Shown: positions 5,158-13,980, counted from the first letter of the stretch. The stretch is DNA of 14,612 bases from an uncultured Faecalibacterium sp. (GCA_934540955.1 CAKTCY010000055.1:1-14612); one strand, 5' to 3'. Notes: generated from the sequence alone by a model not told the origin. Program-made: numbers and translations.

Positions 5158-7958
5158 GACCGCTGCGACTGACCCTTTCGGCCTTTGGCCCCTATGCCGC
5201 CGAGACCACTCTTGACCTTGAAAAGCTGGGCAAAGGTGGGCTATACCTCATTACCGGCGATACCGGCGCGGGCAAGACTACTATTTTTGACGCCATCACC
5301 TATGCGCTGTACGATCATTCCAGCAGCGGCATCCGGGAAGGCTCCATGCTGCGCTGCAAGTACGCAGACGACAAGACCCCCACCTTTGTGGAGCTGGAAT
5401 TTGAGGTGCACGGCGTGCGCTACACGGTGCGCCGCAACCCGGAGTATCAGCGCCCCAAGGCCCGGGGCGAGGGCATGACCACCGAAAAGGCAGATGCCAC
5501 CCTGACCTACCCGGACACCCGCCCGCCGGTGACCAAGGCAAAGGATGTGACCGCCGCCGTGCAGGAGATCATCGGGCTGGACTATAACCAGTTTTCCCAG
5601 ATCGTACTCATCGCGCAGGGGCAGTTCACAAAGCTGCTCAATGCCTCCACGGAGGAGCGCAGCCGCATCTTCCGCAAGCTGTTCCGCACCCAGCGCTATG
5701 CTCAGTTACAGGAGCGTTTGCAGGCCGAGGCCGCCGCGCTGAACCAGCAGCGCACCGCCCAGAACGCCAAGCTGGACAGCCTGCTGGGCGGGCTGCAATT
5801 CAGCCCGGAGGACCCGGACGCCGAGGCGCTGCGCGCCCTGTGCGCCCAGACCGTGCCGGAAACGGCGCTGGCCTTACTGGACGCCCTGACCGCCCGGCAG
5901 GCTGCGGCGCTGGAGGAAGCCGGCACCGCCCTGCACACCACCGAAGCCCAGCTGGATACAGTACAGCAGCAGCTGGGTGCCGCCGCACAGGCGCAGCGGC
6001 TGGCGCAGCAGCTGGCTGCCCGGCAGGCGGAGCTTGCCGCCGCAAGGCCCGCACTGGACGCCGCCCGCGCCGAGGCCGACCGCCACGCGGGGGACGCCGC
6101 ACAGCTGGATGCCCTGACTGCGCAGGTGACACAGGCGCAAAGCGCTCTTGCGGCCTATGACGCGCTGGACGCTCTCTGCCGCCAGCAGACCGAGGCGCGG
6201 GACGCCGCCCGACTGGCAGCGGCACAGGCGCAAAAGCGCCGCATCCAGCTGGACAGCCTGAACGCTGCCCTTGCCGCCGCCGAGACCGACCTTGCCGCGC
6301 TGGCAGACGCGGACACCCGGCTGCTGACCCTGCAGACCCACAGCACCCAGCTGGCGCAGCGCGGCGAAGCACTGGCAAAGCTGGAGCAGCGCCTTGCGGA
6401 CTGCCAGCGGCAGGCCAAGACTGCGCACAAGGCGCAGGAGAGCTACCGCGCCGCTGCCGCCGCACAGGACGACGCCCGCGCCCGGCAGAATACGCTGGAG
6501 CGGGCATTTCTGGACGCACAGGCCGGGCTGCTGGCCGAGAGTCTTGTCGAGGGCACACCCTGCCCGGTGTGCGGCAGCACCCATCACCCTGCCCGCGCCC
6601 TGCTGCCCCATACCGCGCCCACACAGGCGCAGGTGGAGGCTGCACGGCAGGCCGTTGCCGCTGCTGACCGGCAGGCGCAGAGCGCCAGCGCCGCCGCCCA
6701 GAGCGCACTGGCTGCTGCCAACGAAGCAAAAGCCTCCCTCCGGCGGGACGCTGAGACCCTGCTGCCGGAGCGCTTTACCGCCCCCGAGGGCACGGTGCCC
6801 CTCACCTTTGCCCTGATGACCAACGTGCTGGCCGAGGAAACTGCCGCCTTGCAGACGGCACAGGCAGACTGTGCTGCACAGTGCCGACAGGCCGAAGCTA
6901 ACTGCCGCCGCAGGGCACAGCTGGAAACCGACCGGCAAAACAAGACCCGCCAGCGCCCGGCGCTGGAGCAGGCCGCTGCCGAGGCCGACCGCAGCGCCGC
7001 CGCCCAGAATGCCAGCGCAGACGCGCTGGAGGGGCAGATCGCAGAGCGGCACGCCGCCCTGCCCTACCCCCGGCGCGCGGACGCACAGGCGGCGCTGGAC
7101 AAGCTGGAGGCCGACCGCAGCGCCCTGCGCACCGGCATGGACACGGCGCAGCGCCGCCTGAAGCAGGCCGAGCAGAGCGTTGCCGCCGCCGAAGCCGCCG
7201 TAGAAGCGCTGCGCACTCAGCAGACCGCCGCCCAAAAGGAGCTGCCCGCCCGCAGCGCCGAGGAGCTTACCTCACAGCAGACCGCGCTGACCGCCGCACG
7301 GGAGACTTTGCGCAGCCGGGAAAAGCAGCTTTCGGCACAGCTGCTGCCCAACCGCAAAACGGCGGCGCAGTACCGCGCTGCCGCCGAGGCGCGGCAGACG
7401 CTGGAAAGCCGGTGGCAGTGGGTCAGCGCGCTGGCTGCTACGGCGGGCGGCACTTTGACCAGCAAGCAGAAGATCCGCCTCGAGGCCTACATCCAGATGA
7501 ACTATCTGGATCGCATTCTGCGCTACGCCAACACCCGCCTGATGCAGATGACCGCCGGGCAGTACGAGCTGGAGCGCATCGGCGCAGAGAACCAGCGCAG
7601 CCAGTCCGGGCTGGACCTTGGCGTCATCGACCACTACAACGGCACCCGCCGCAGCGTAAAGACCCTTTCCGGCGGCGAGAGCTTCAAGGCCTCACTGGCG
7701 CTGGCGCTCGGCCTTTCGGACGAGGTGCAGAGCAGCGCCGGGGGCATCCGGCTGGACACTTTGTTCTTAGACGAGGGCTTCGGCTCGCTGGACGAGGAAT
7801 CGCTGGAGCTGGCCATCCGGGTGCTTTCCGGCCTGACCGAGGGCGACCGGCTTGTGGGCATCATCTCCCATGTGGGGGCACTCAAGGACCGCATCGACCG
7901 GCAGGTGGTGGTGCACAAGGCACGCACCGGCGGCTCCACCGTAGAGCTGCGGGTGTAA
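5154..7958 (+). CDS. sbcC: Exonuclease subunit SbcC (Rad50-type SMC ATPase)
   Basis: The 934-residue ATPase partners SbcD. The N-terminal lobe has Walker A GDTGAGKT (35-42) and the QFTKLL segment. A long Ala/Gln/Glu-rich coiled coil follows, with the zinc-hook motif CPVC at 470-473 in its middle. The C-terminal lobe has the signature LSGGE (838-842), Walker B LFLDEG (Asp873, Glu874) and D-loop GSLDEESL. Family members pair through the hook and use ATP to control the nuclease. At 934 residues it is somewhat shorter than the approximately 1,050-1,130 residues of E. coli and Bacillus SbcC, with shorter coiled-coil arms. The ATG overlaps the sbcD stop. The coiled coil gives long spurious open frames on the other strand. 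Confidence 0.95.
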   Translation: MRPLRLTLSAFGPYAAETTLDLEKLGKGGLYLITGDTGAGKTTIFDAITYALYDHSSSGIREGSMLRCKYADDKTPTFVELEFEVHGVRYTVRRNPEYQRPKARGEGMTTEKADATLTYPDTRPPVTKAKDVTAAVQEIIGLDYNQFSQIVLIAQGQFTKLLNASTEERSRIFRKLFRTQRYAQLQERLQAEAAALNQQRTAQNAKLDSLLGGLQFSPEDPDAEALRALCAQTVPETALALLDALTARQAAALEEAGTALHTTEAQLDTVQQQLGAAAQAQRLAQQLAARQAELAAARPALDAARAEADRHAGDAAQLDALTAQVTQAQSALAAYDALDALCRQQTEARDAARLAAAQAQKRRIQLDSLNAALAAAETDLAALADADTRLLTLQTHSTQLAQRGEALAKLEQRLADCQRQAKTAHKAQESYRAAAAAQDDARARQNTLERAFLDAQAGLLAESLVEGTPCPVCGSTHHPARALLPHTAPTQAQVEAARQAVAAADRQAQSASAAAQSALAAANEAKASLRRDAETLLPERFTAPEGTVPLTFALMTNVLAEETAALQTAQADCAAQCRQAEANCRRRAQLETDRQNKTRQRPALEQAAAEADRSAAAQNASADALEGQIAERHAALPYPRRADAQAALDKLEADRSALRTGMDTAQRRLKQAEQSVAAAEAAVEALRTQQTAAQKELPARSAEELTSQQTALTAARETLRSREKQLSAQLLPNRKTAAQYRAAAEARQTLESRWQWVSALAATAGGTLTSKQKIRLEAYIQMNYLDRILRYANTRLMQMTAGQYELERIGAENQRSQSGLDLGVIDHYNGTRRSVKTLSGGESFKASLALALGLSDEVQSSAGGIRLDTLFLDEGFGSLDEESLELAIRVLSGLTEGDRLVGIISHVGALKDRIDRQVVVHKARTGGSTVELRV

Positions 7959-8000
7959 AACGCCGCCGGCGGGGCACACTAGGGGCGGAGGTGAATTTTG

Positions 8001-8402
8001 ATGAATTCTCTGGAGCCCTTCATCCGCCACGAGCTGGAAAACCAGCCCGGCACCGCTGCCGCCCCGCAGGCAAGCAGCACCCGCAATGCCCCGCCGCTGG
8101 GCAGGATGCCCCTGCAGCCCCCGGCTGCGCCGGACGCACCCGGCACCCAGCTGCCCCCGCCGGAAGAGCCGCAGCCGGAAAAGCCCGGTGTCCCCATGAC
8201 CGACGGCACCCCAGTGGCCTGCCGCCAGAGGAATGCCGCCGCCTTTCTGGCCGGGGACGTGCAGACCAGCGTGATGGCGCACTACGCGCCCGGGCTGTTC
8301 AGCACAAAGCAGAAGCTGCACAGCCGCCAGCCCGCCCCGGACGAGGACACCGCCGCCGTTTTGGAGCTGGTGGAATGGCGCGAGGATGCCCCTTACGGCT
8401 GA
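8001..8402 (+). CDS. Small proline-rich protein of unknown function
   Basis: The 133-residue product is not a family I recognise. It starts MNSLEPFIRHELENQPG, has a Pro/Ala-rich, probably disordered middle (about residues 18-70, with repeated PP and EEP stretches), and ends with a more ordered part (AAAFLAGDVQTSVMAHYAPGL and a VLELVEWRED tail). There is no signal peptide, membrane segment or metal motif. A strong GGAGGTGA site 6 bases upstream fixes the ATG at 8001. It begins 42 bases after sbcC with no terminator between, so it is probably the third gene of the sbcDC operon. The codon use is like its neighbours, which argues for a real gene. A role with SbcCD is only suggested by position. 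Confidence 0.7.
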   Translation: MNSLEPFIRHELENQPGTAAAPQASSTRNAPPLGRMPLQPPAAPDAPGTQLPPPEEPQPEKPGVPMTDGTPVACRQRNAAAFLAGDVQTSVMAHYAPGLFSTKQKLHSRQPAPDEDTAAVLELVEWREDAPYG

Positions 8403-8440
8403 GCGTAACAAAAATTTTTTAAAATATTTCAGTTTACCTG

Positions 8441-8469
8441 TTGAAATCTCGCCGCACTTCCCTTATTAT
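8441..8469 (+). promoter_or_regulatory. Sigma-A-type promoter for the ydbC-HD operon
   Basis: TTGAAA (8441-8446), a 17-base spacer and TATTAT (8464-8469) give one of the best promoters in the window. It is preceded by an A/T-rich stretch (8407-8432) that could act as an UP element. The ydbC start is 35 bases downstream. Confidence 0.75.
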
Positions 8470-8503
8470 GGTAGCATACAAACATAAAGGCAGGTTTTGC
8501 AAT

Positions 8504-8725
8504 ATGGCAGAGATCAAATACGAAGTTGTCCAGCGTGTAGCCGTGCTGAGCCAGCGTCCCCGCGGCTGGGAGCGTCAGCTGAACCTTATCAGCTGGAACG
8601 ACGGCGAGCCCAAGTACGACATCCGCGACTGGTCCCCGGACGGCACCCGCATGGGCAAGGGCATCTCCCTGAGCCACGACGAGCTGGCCATCCTCAAGGG
8701 CATTCTGGAGGATATGGAGCTGTGA
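8504..8725 (+). CDS. ydbC: YdbC-family PC4-like single-stranded nucleic-acid-binding protein
   Basis: The 73-residue protein is a PC4-like domain: IKYEVVQRVAVLSQRPRGWE, then LNLISWNDGEPKYDIRDWSP and GKGISLSHDELAILKGIL. The WNDGEPKYDIRDW core with the following GKGI strand and C-terminal helix is typical of the YdbC group. The Lactococcus member is known to bind single-stranded DNA and RNA, resembling eukaryotic PC4. The ATG at 8504 follows a modest site (AAAGGCAGG) and lies 35 bases from the promoter -10. Its stop overlaps the GTG start of the HD-domain gene, so the two proteins are made together. A general role in transcription or ssDNA protection is likely; the exact job is unknown. Confidence 0.85.
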   Translation: MAEIKYEVVQRVAVLSQRPRGWERQLNLISWNDGEPKYDIRDWSPDGTRMGKGISLSHDELAILKGILEDMEL

Positions 8726-9309
8726 GCGGGGGCGACCGCGCAGAGTTTCTGGACATCTGGCAGCAGCACGTCACCCGCCCGGGCAGCGAAAAGCTGCTGG
8801 ACTGGCTGGACAAAAAGACGGATTTTTTCACCGCACCGGCCTCTACCCGCTTTCACGGAGCCTGTGAGGGCGGGCTGTGTATGCACAGCCTGAACGTCTA
8901 CCACGCGCTGCACGACAGCTTTTTCACCGAGGGTGAAAGCGAGGAAAGCTACGCCATCTGTGCCCTGCTGCACGATCTGTGCAAGGCCAACTACTACAAG
9001 CTGGGCACCCGCAACGTGAAGAACGAAGCCACCGGACAGTGGGAGAAGGCCCCCTTTTACAGTGTGGACGACCTTTTCCCCTACGGTCACGGCGAAAAGA
9101 GCGTGTTCCTCATCGAGCGGTTCATGAAGCTGAAGGTGGAGGAGGCGGTCGCCATCCGCTGGCACATGGGCGGCTTTGACGATGCTGCCCGGGGCGGCTG
9201 CTTTGCCATCTCGGAGGCCTACGACAAGTACCCGCTGGCGGTCAAGCTGCACATCGCAGACCTGCAGGCTACCTATCTGATGGAGCACCGCACCAGTAAT
9301 ATGCGCTAA
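8722..9309 (+). CDS. HD-domain phosphohydrolase (YhaM-like HD region)
   Basis: The 195-residue protein has a full set of HD-superfamily metal ligands: H45 and H55 in FHGACEGGLCMHSLNVY, HD at 84-85 (LLHDLCK), H123 in GHGEKS, H148 in RWHMGG, and D180 in HIADLQAT. The order resembles the HD part of YhaM-type 3'-5' exoribonucleases, but the N-terminal OB fold of YhaM is missing. I chose the GTG at 8722 because GGAGG lies 10 bases upstream within ydbC and the start overlaps the ydbC stop (GTGA). Longer in-frame reading would run through ydbC in the wrong frame and is not credible. Substrate could be RNA, a nucleotide or a phosphomonoester. A bidirectional terminator follows. Confidence 0.8.
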   Translation: MSGGDRAEFLDIWQQHVTRPGSEKLLDWLDKKTDFFTAPASTRFHGACEGGLCMHSLNVYHALHDSFFTEGESEESYAICALLHDLCKANYYKLGTRNVKNEATGQWEKAPFYSVDDLFPYGHGEKSVFLIERFMKLKVEEAVAIRWHMGGFDDAARGGCFAISEAYDKYPLAVKLHIADLQATYLMEHRTSNMR

Positions 9310-9315
9310 AGAACA

Positions 9316-9351
9316 AAAAAGCGTTGCACAGTGTTTTGTGCAACGCTTTTT
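9316..9351. terminator. Bidirectional terminator between convergent genes
   Basis: AAAAAGCGTTGCACA (9316-9330) pairs perfectly with 9337-9351 around a 6-base loop. A-rich on the left and T-rich on the right, it works in both directions, ending the HD-domain gene from the left and the c-di-GMP protein from the right. Confidence 0.9.
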
Positions 9352-9352
9352 G

Positions 9353-11722
9353 TTATCCGTTTTCCTTATTGCGGTACATCCGGGCATCCGCCTGACGGAT
9401 GGCCTCGGTCAGGGGCTGCACATCGCATACCCCGCCAATGCTTACCGAGAGCCGGAGTTCCGGGTGGCTGGGCACCCGTGCCGCCTGCACGGCGTCCTGC
9501 ACACGCCGGATGACGCTTTCCACACCGTTAGAACGGCTCTGGGGCATCAGCAGCAAAAATTCGTCGCCGCCGTAGCGGATCAGGATATCGGTCTGGCGCA
9601 GGCAGCTCTGCATGGCTGCGGCCACCGTTTTCAGTGCTTCATCCCCCACCAGATGCCCAAAGCTGTCGTTGACCGACTTAAACTGATCCACGTCGATCAT
9701 CGCCACGCCGCCGTGCAGCTCGCCCCCGGCAAGGAACTTATCGAAGTAGCGGCGGGTGTAGGCCCCGGTCAGGGGGTCTACGAAGGCGCTGCGCTCCATT
9801 CCGTCGCAGCGGTCCAGCAGCAGCCGGTGGCCGCCCATGTCCAGCCAGCGGCCGTCCGTCAGCCGGGTGACCATTTCCAGCATACAGCCCCTGCCGCCTA
9901 CCTCGATGTACTTGGAGATGACAAAGTAGGCTTCCTCGTCCTTGAACTCGATCTTATTCAAAATAGTCTTGCGGGCGTAGGCCTTGGCAGAGATGCAGTT
10001 TTCGCACCGGGAGTCCCGGTTCCACACCATGTGGCAATTGCCGGGCTTTTCGGTCAGGATGCCGTCACTGTCCAGCGTAAGCACCTTGCGGTGCCCCGGG
10101 TCTACCAGACGCACCACGTCAAAAATGCCCTGCAGCCGCCGCAGGAAGTGGGCAGGATCCTCCTCCGGGTCGAGCGCGGTCAGCAGCTCGGCCTGATGCT
10201 CCACGCGGTGCTGCTCGTCAGTCAGCTGTCCCAGCACGTTCACGCAGCGGCGCACCCCGGCACCGCTCCAGATGGTATGCAGCGCCATCCTGTGCAGCCG
10301 CGGTTTTCCGTCCCGCTGCACCATGACCGGCAGCACCACGTCCGGCGCTTCCGGCGTGGCACGGCTGATGGCCTTGGAAAGCTTGCGCCGATCCTGCTCG
10401 TTCAAAAAGCTGAGCCCCTTGCCCTGTGCAAAATCCGTCACCGTTTTTTGCTGCAGGGGCTCGGCGTGGTAGTCATATACCGTCACGCTGCCGGCCAGCA
10501 GGTCGTAGTCGAACCGGATGCCGCCGCACTGAGCGGCATAGAAATCCGTGCGCTCCTTTTCCTGCTCCAGCAGCAGCTGAGCGTGGTTCTCCCGGGGCAG
10601 CGCCTCCCGGTGCAGGATCTCCTCGGAAAGGCGGTGGGTCTCCTGCCGGAAGCCCCGGTCCCACTCCGAGAGGTTCAGCTCGGCACGCAGCTGCTCCGAG
10701 GACTCCTGCAGGCAGTCCAGCAGCAGCGGGTTAAAGGCCCCGCACTCGCCGTTCAATATCATACGCAGCGCGGTGTCGTGGTCGTAGGCGTGCTTATAGC
10801 AGCGCTCGCTGGTCAGGGCGTCGTACACGTCTGCCAGCGCCACCACCTGCGCTGCAATGGGGATCTCGTCCCCCTTCAGCCGGTCGGGGTAGCCATTGCC
10901 GTCCCAGCGCTCGTGGTGCCAGCGGCAGATGGCGTGCGCCACCTGCAAAAGCGGCTCGTCCTGCGCAATCGCCTGTCCCAGATCCTGCAGCATTTGCGCA
11001 CCCGACACGGTATGGTTCTTGATGATGGCAAACTCCTCGGCGGTCAGGCGGCCGGGCTTGTTCAGGATCTCCTCCGGGATGACGATCTTGCCGATATCGT
11101 GCAGCGCCGAGGCGGTGCTGATGCGGGCGATATCGCTTTCGTCCAGCTGATAGCGGTCGGTCTTTTGCACCAGCCGGTGCAAAAGCAGGTCGGTCAGGGT
11201 GCGGATGTGCAGGACATGAAGCCCGCTTTCGCTGTTGCGGAACTCCACCACATGGCTCAGGATGCTGATCATCAGCACGCTGTTGTGCTCTTTTTCGTAC
11301 ACCTGATCGGTAACAAGGCGGGTGAGCCGCTTTTGCTTGGCGTACAGCATGAGGATATTCTTCACCCGGCGCAGGATCATGATCCGCTCGAAGGGGCGGC
11401 GGATATAGTCTGCCACGCCCAGATCATAGGCGCGCTCAATGTTGGCGGTATCCTCTGCCGCCGAGATGACGATGACCGGGATCTCGTCCAGCCATGCGTG
11501 GTACTTCATCACCCGCAGCACATCAAAGCCGTCCATGCCCGGCATCATCAGGTCCAGCAGCAGCAGCGAGATATCCGTGCGCTGCCGCATCAGCTCCACC
11601 GCCGCTGCGCCGTCCTCTGCCTCCAGATAGTCATAGCCATCGCCCAGTATCTCCTTGAGCAGGGCACGGTTGATCTCGGAATCATCCGCGATCAGGATCT
11701 TCGGTTTCTCGTTCATGGCCAT
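9353..11722 (-). CDS. Response regulator with HD-GYP and GGDEF domains (c-di-GMP turnover)
   Basis: This 789-residue cytoplasmic protein has four parts. The receiver (about 7-125) has acidic D13/D14 and phospho-acceptor D57 (LLLLDLMMPGMDG); the usual Lys before Pro-Phe is Arg (RRPF, 108-111). The HD-GYP domain (about 145-345) has HDIGK (208-212), HH (269-270), GNGYP (275-279) and an ADVYDAL helix, typical of c-di-GMP phosphodiesterases. Two PAS-like regions (about 395-500 and 525-635, the second with a CENC pair at 573-576) follow. The GGDEF domain (about 640-789) has DPLTGAYTRR, DVDQFKSVND, an RQTD inhibitory site (709-712) exactly five residues before the intact GGDEF (718-722), and a C-terminal ADARMY. 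Both a cyclase and a phosphodiesterase are thus potentially active. The ATG at 11722 follows AAGGAG by 4 bases; the ATG at 11716 is 6 bases further. No sensor kinase is adjacent. Confidence 0.92.
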   Translation of the reverse strand: MAMNEKPKILIADDSEINRALLKEILGDGYDYLEAEDGAAAVELMRQRTDISLLLLDLMMPGMDGFDVLRVMKYHAWLDEIPVIVISAAEDTANIERAYDLGVADYIRRPFERIMILRRVKNILMLYAKQKRLTRLVTDQVYEKEHNSVLMISILSHVVEFRNSESGLHVLHIRTLTDLLLHRLVQKTDRYQLDESDIARISTASALHDIGKIVIPEEILNKPGRLTAEEFAIIKNHTVSGAQMLQDLGQAIAQDEPLLQVAHAICRWHHERWDGNGYPDRLKGDEIPIAAQVVALADVYDALTSERCYKHAYDHDTALRMILNGECGAFNPLLLDCLQESSEQLRAELNLSEWDRGFRQETHRLSEEILHREALPRENHAQLLLEQEKERTDFYAAQCGGIRFDYDLLAGSVTVYDYHAEPLQQKTVTDFAQGKGLSFLNEQDRRKLSKAISRATPEAPDVVLPVMVQRDGKPRLHRMALHTIWSGAGVRRCVNVLGQLTDEQHRVEHQAELLTALDPEEDPAHFLRRLQGIFDVVRLVDPGHRKVLTLDSDGILTEKPGNCHMVWNRDSRCENCISAKAYARKTILNKIEFKDEEAYFVISKYIEVGGRGCMLEMVTRLTDGRWLDMGGHRLLLDRCDGMERSAFVDPLTGAYTRRYFDKFLAGGELHGGVAMIDVDQFKSVNDSFGHLVGDEALKTVAAAMQSCLRQTDILIRYGGDEFLLLMPQSRSNGVESVIRRVQDAVQAARVPSHPELRLSVSIGGVCDVQPLTEAIRQADARMYRNKENG

Positions 11723-11787
11723 GTCTCTCCTTTTGCGGCGCAGCCCTTTGTCCCGGCTCCGCTCCGGGCACGCCGTCCGCACTGACC

Positions 11788-11825
11788 GGATGCAGCGGGC
11801 TTACGCCCGGCATCCTCAATTTTTT
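11788..11825. other. Hairpin and T-run in the leader of the c-di-GMP gene
   Basis: GGATGC/GCATCC plus CGGGC/GCCCG form a stem around 11788-11815. On the plus strand a TCAA spacer and TTTTTT follow. On the minus strand it falls in the probable untranslated leader of the c-di-GMP gene, about 65 bases before the start. It may be a leader structure or a weak plus-strand terminator. Confidence 0.4.
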
Positions 11826-11832
11826 ACATTCA

Positions 11833-11838
11833 TTTATA
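11833..11838 (-). promoter_or_regulatory. Possible -10 element for the c-di-GMP gene
   Basis: The minus strand reads TATAAA here, in the only strongly A/T-rich stretch upstream of the gene, about 110 bases before the start. A convincing -35 was not found; TTGCAG gives a 15-base spacer. Confidence 0.3.
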
Positions 11839-11983
11839 CTTTAATAGATTCTGCTGCAAAATGCAAGGCTGTGCGCAACATTTCTGCCATTTTCCGGTAT
11901 TTCCCGCAAGCTTTTTCATTTCCGGTTGTATAAATACGATTCAATTTGTACCGTCCCCTTTGCAAACGCTGTTCGAAAGCAAG

Positions 11984-12059
11984 CCGTTTGCCGTTACAGC
12001 CCTTCCCGTAAAAATGCGGTTGCCGCGCTCTGCGGAGCGCGGCAACCGCGAAATATAAG
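11984..12059 (-). repeat. Hairpin element, copy B of a two-copy intergenic family
   Basis: On the minus strand: CTTATATTTC, a perfect 15-bp stem, ATTTTTACGGG, then a tail containing CGGCAAACGG. The flanks match copy A at 3811-3893 (10 of 11 bases in the 3' flank) while the stem sequence is different. Confidence 0.55.
12011..12049 (-). terminator. Minus-strand hairpin terminator
   Basis: The perfect 15-bp stem 12016-12030/12035-12049 is followed on the minus strand by ATTTTT. It is the second of two terminator-like hairpins downstream of the coiled-coil gene. Confidence 0.6.
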
Positions 12060-12124
12060 CCTTATTTCCGCTGATGATGCGCAAAGCAAAGCGGAGCGCA
12101 TTTTAAATCGTCCCGCGCAGAAAG

Positions 12125-12163
12125 AAAAAGGACTGCTGCGCAAAACACGCAGCAGTCCTTTTT
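12125..12163. terminator. Terminator of the ftsZ/coiled-coil operon
   Basis: AAAAAGGACTGCTGCG pairs with CGCAGCAGTCC plus TTTTT around a 7-base loop. It starts 4 bases beyond the stop of the coiled-coil gene and has A/T runs on both sides, so it works in either direction. Confidence 0.9.
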
Positions 12164-12167
12164 AAGT

Positions 12168-12725
12168 TCACTCTTGGGGCATCATGGCATCGAACCAGCC
12201 CATCAGCTCCGCAGCCATCTGCTCCAGCCGGGTCTCCGGCTGCCATGCAGGCTGTGCGGGCTCCGGCGGCAATGCCTGTTCCGGGGCGCAGAGCAGTTCT
12301 TCCGTTTCCGGCGCAGGCTGCTCCGGTGCAGCCTCGCACTGCGGTACAGCCTCGGGGGCGGTGTCCGGCTGCACGGGTGCTTCCGGGGCGGTCTGCTGCA
12401 TGGCGGCAAGAGCAGCCTCGGCTCTGCGGCAGGCGGCCTCGGCCTTTTCTGCCCGGGCATTAGCCAGCTCCAGCTGCTCCCACGCCTGCTCACAGGCGGC
12501 CTCCAGCTCTGCATTATCGTGCTTGAGGGAAAGCAGCGTGCGCTCAAAGGCGAACATCCGGGTCTGATACCGGCGCACCTCGGCGCGTGCCGCAGCCAGC
12601 TTGCGGCTCAGCTGCTCTGCCTGCGCCCGGGCGCTTTCCGCCTGTGCTGCGGCAGATGCCTGTACAGCGGCCTGCCGGGCAAACTGTCCGCGCAGGGCAC
12701 CGGTCTCCCGCTCTGTCTGCACCAT
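12168..12725 (-). CDS. Coiled-coil protein of unknown function, downstream of ftsZ
   Basis: The 185-residue protein is not a family I recognise. Residues about 1-112 are a heptad-rich, Ala/Glu/Arg/Gln coiled coil (for example AESARAQAEQLSRKLAAARA and HDNAELEAACEQAWEQLELA). A Pro/Glu/Ala-rich linker, probably disordered, covers about 113-165. The C-terminus is a short amphipathic segment, RLEQMAAELMGWFDAMMPQE. There is no signal peptide or membrane helix. GGGAGG lies 5 bases before the ATG, and the next ATG or other start is not better. It lies 79 bases after ftsZ in the same direction and ends at a strong terminator, so it is probably co-transcribed with ftsZ. The layout recalls division adaptors such as DivIVA or ZapB only in general shape; no homology is claimed. 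Confidence 0.75.
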   Translation of the reverse strand: MVQTERETGALRGQFARQAAVQASAAAQAESARAQAEQLSRKLAAARAEVRRYQTRMFAFERTLLSLKHDNAELEAACEQAWEQLELANARAEKAEAACRRAEAALAAMQQTAPEAPVQPDTAPEAVPQCEAAPEQPAPETEELLCAPEQALPPEPAQPAWQPETRLEQMAAELMGWFDAMMPQE

Positions 12726-12804
12726 GATGCCCTCCCATGCACACCTTGCACGGGGCCTGCGCTGACCGCATGGGCGCAGCTGCCAGCCCCATTGTAGCCT
12801 GATC

Positions 12805-13980
<1,176 letters not shown>

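Larger units (their letters stand above)
11862..12124. other. Intergenic region with several stem-loops, no gene seen
   Basis: No credible coding frame exists on either strand between the c-di-GMP gene leader and the 3' end of the coiled-coil gene. The stretch holds, left to right: A/T-rich sequence with two CCGGT-containing near-repeats (11890-11930), an inverted repeat GCAAACG/CGTTTGC around 11962-11992, a perfect 15-bp hairpin (12016-12049), and interleaved inverted repeats at 12067-12101. No tRNA or known riboswitch was recognised. Confidence 0.6.

Noticed and set aside
5874..7235. A 453-codon minus-strand frame and other long frames within sbcC
   Set aside because: Repetitive Ala/Gln/Glu codons of the SbcC coiled coil open all other frames; no domain is seen in them.
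11723..11782. An upstream start that would add 20 residues to the c-di-GMP protein
   Set aside because: The extra peptide is Arg/Lys-rich and unlike receiver N-termini, and the AAGGAG site favours the start at 11722.
9338..11785. An 815-codon open frame on the plus strand
   Set aside because: It is the exact antisense of the REC/HD-GYP/GGDEF gene, whose domains are unmistakable. The composition is His/Gln/Val-rich and it has no domain.
11723..11860. A c-di-GMP riboswitch in the leader of the c-di-GMP gene
   Set aside because: The leader contains hairpins but I could not find the GEMM core sequences or the paired stems of either known class.
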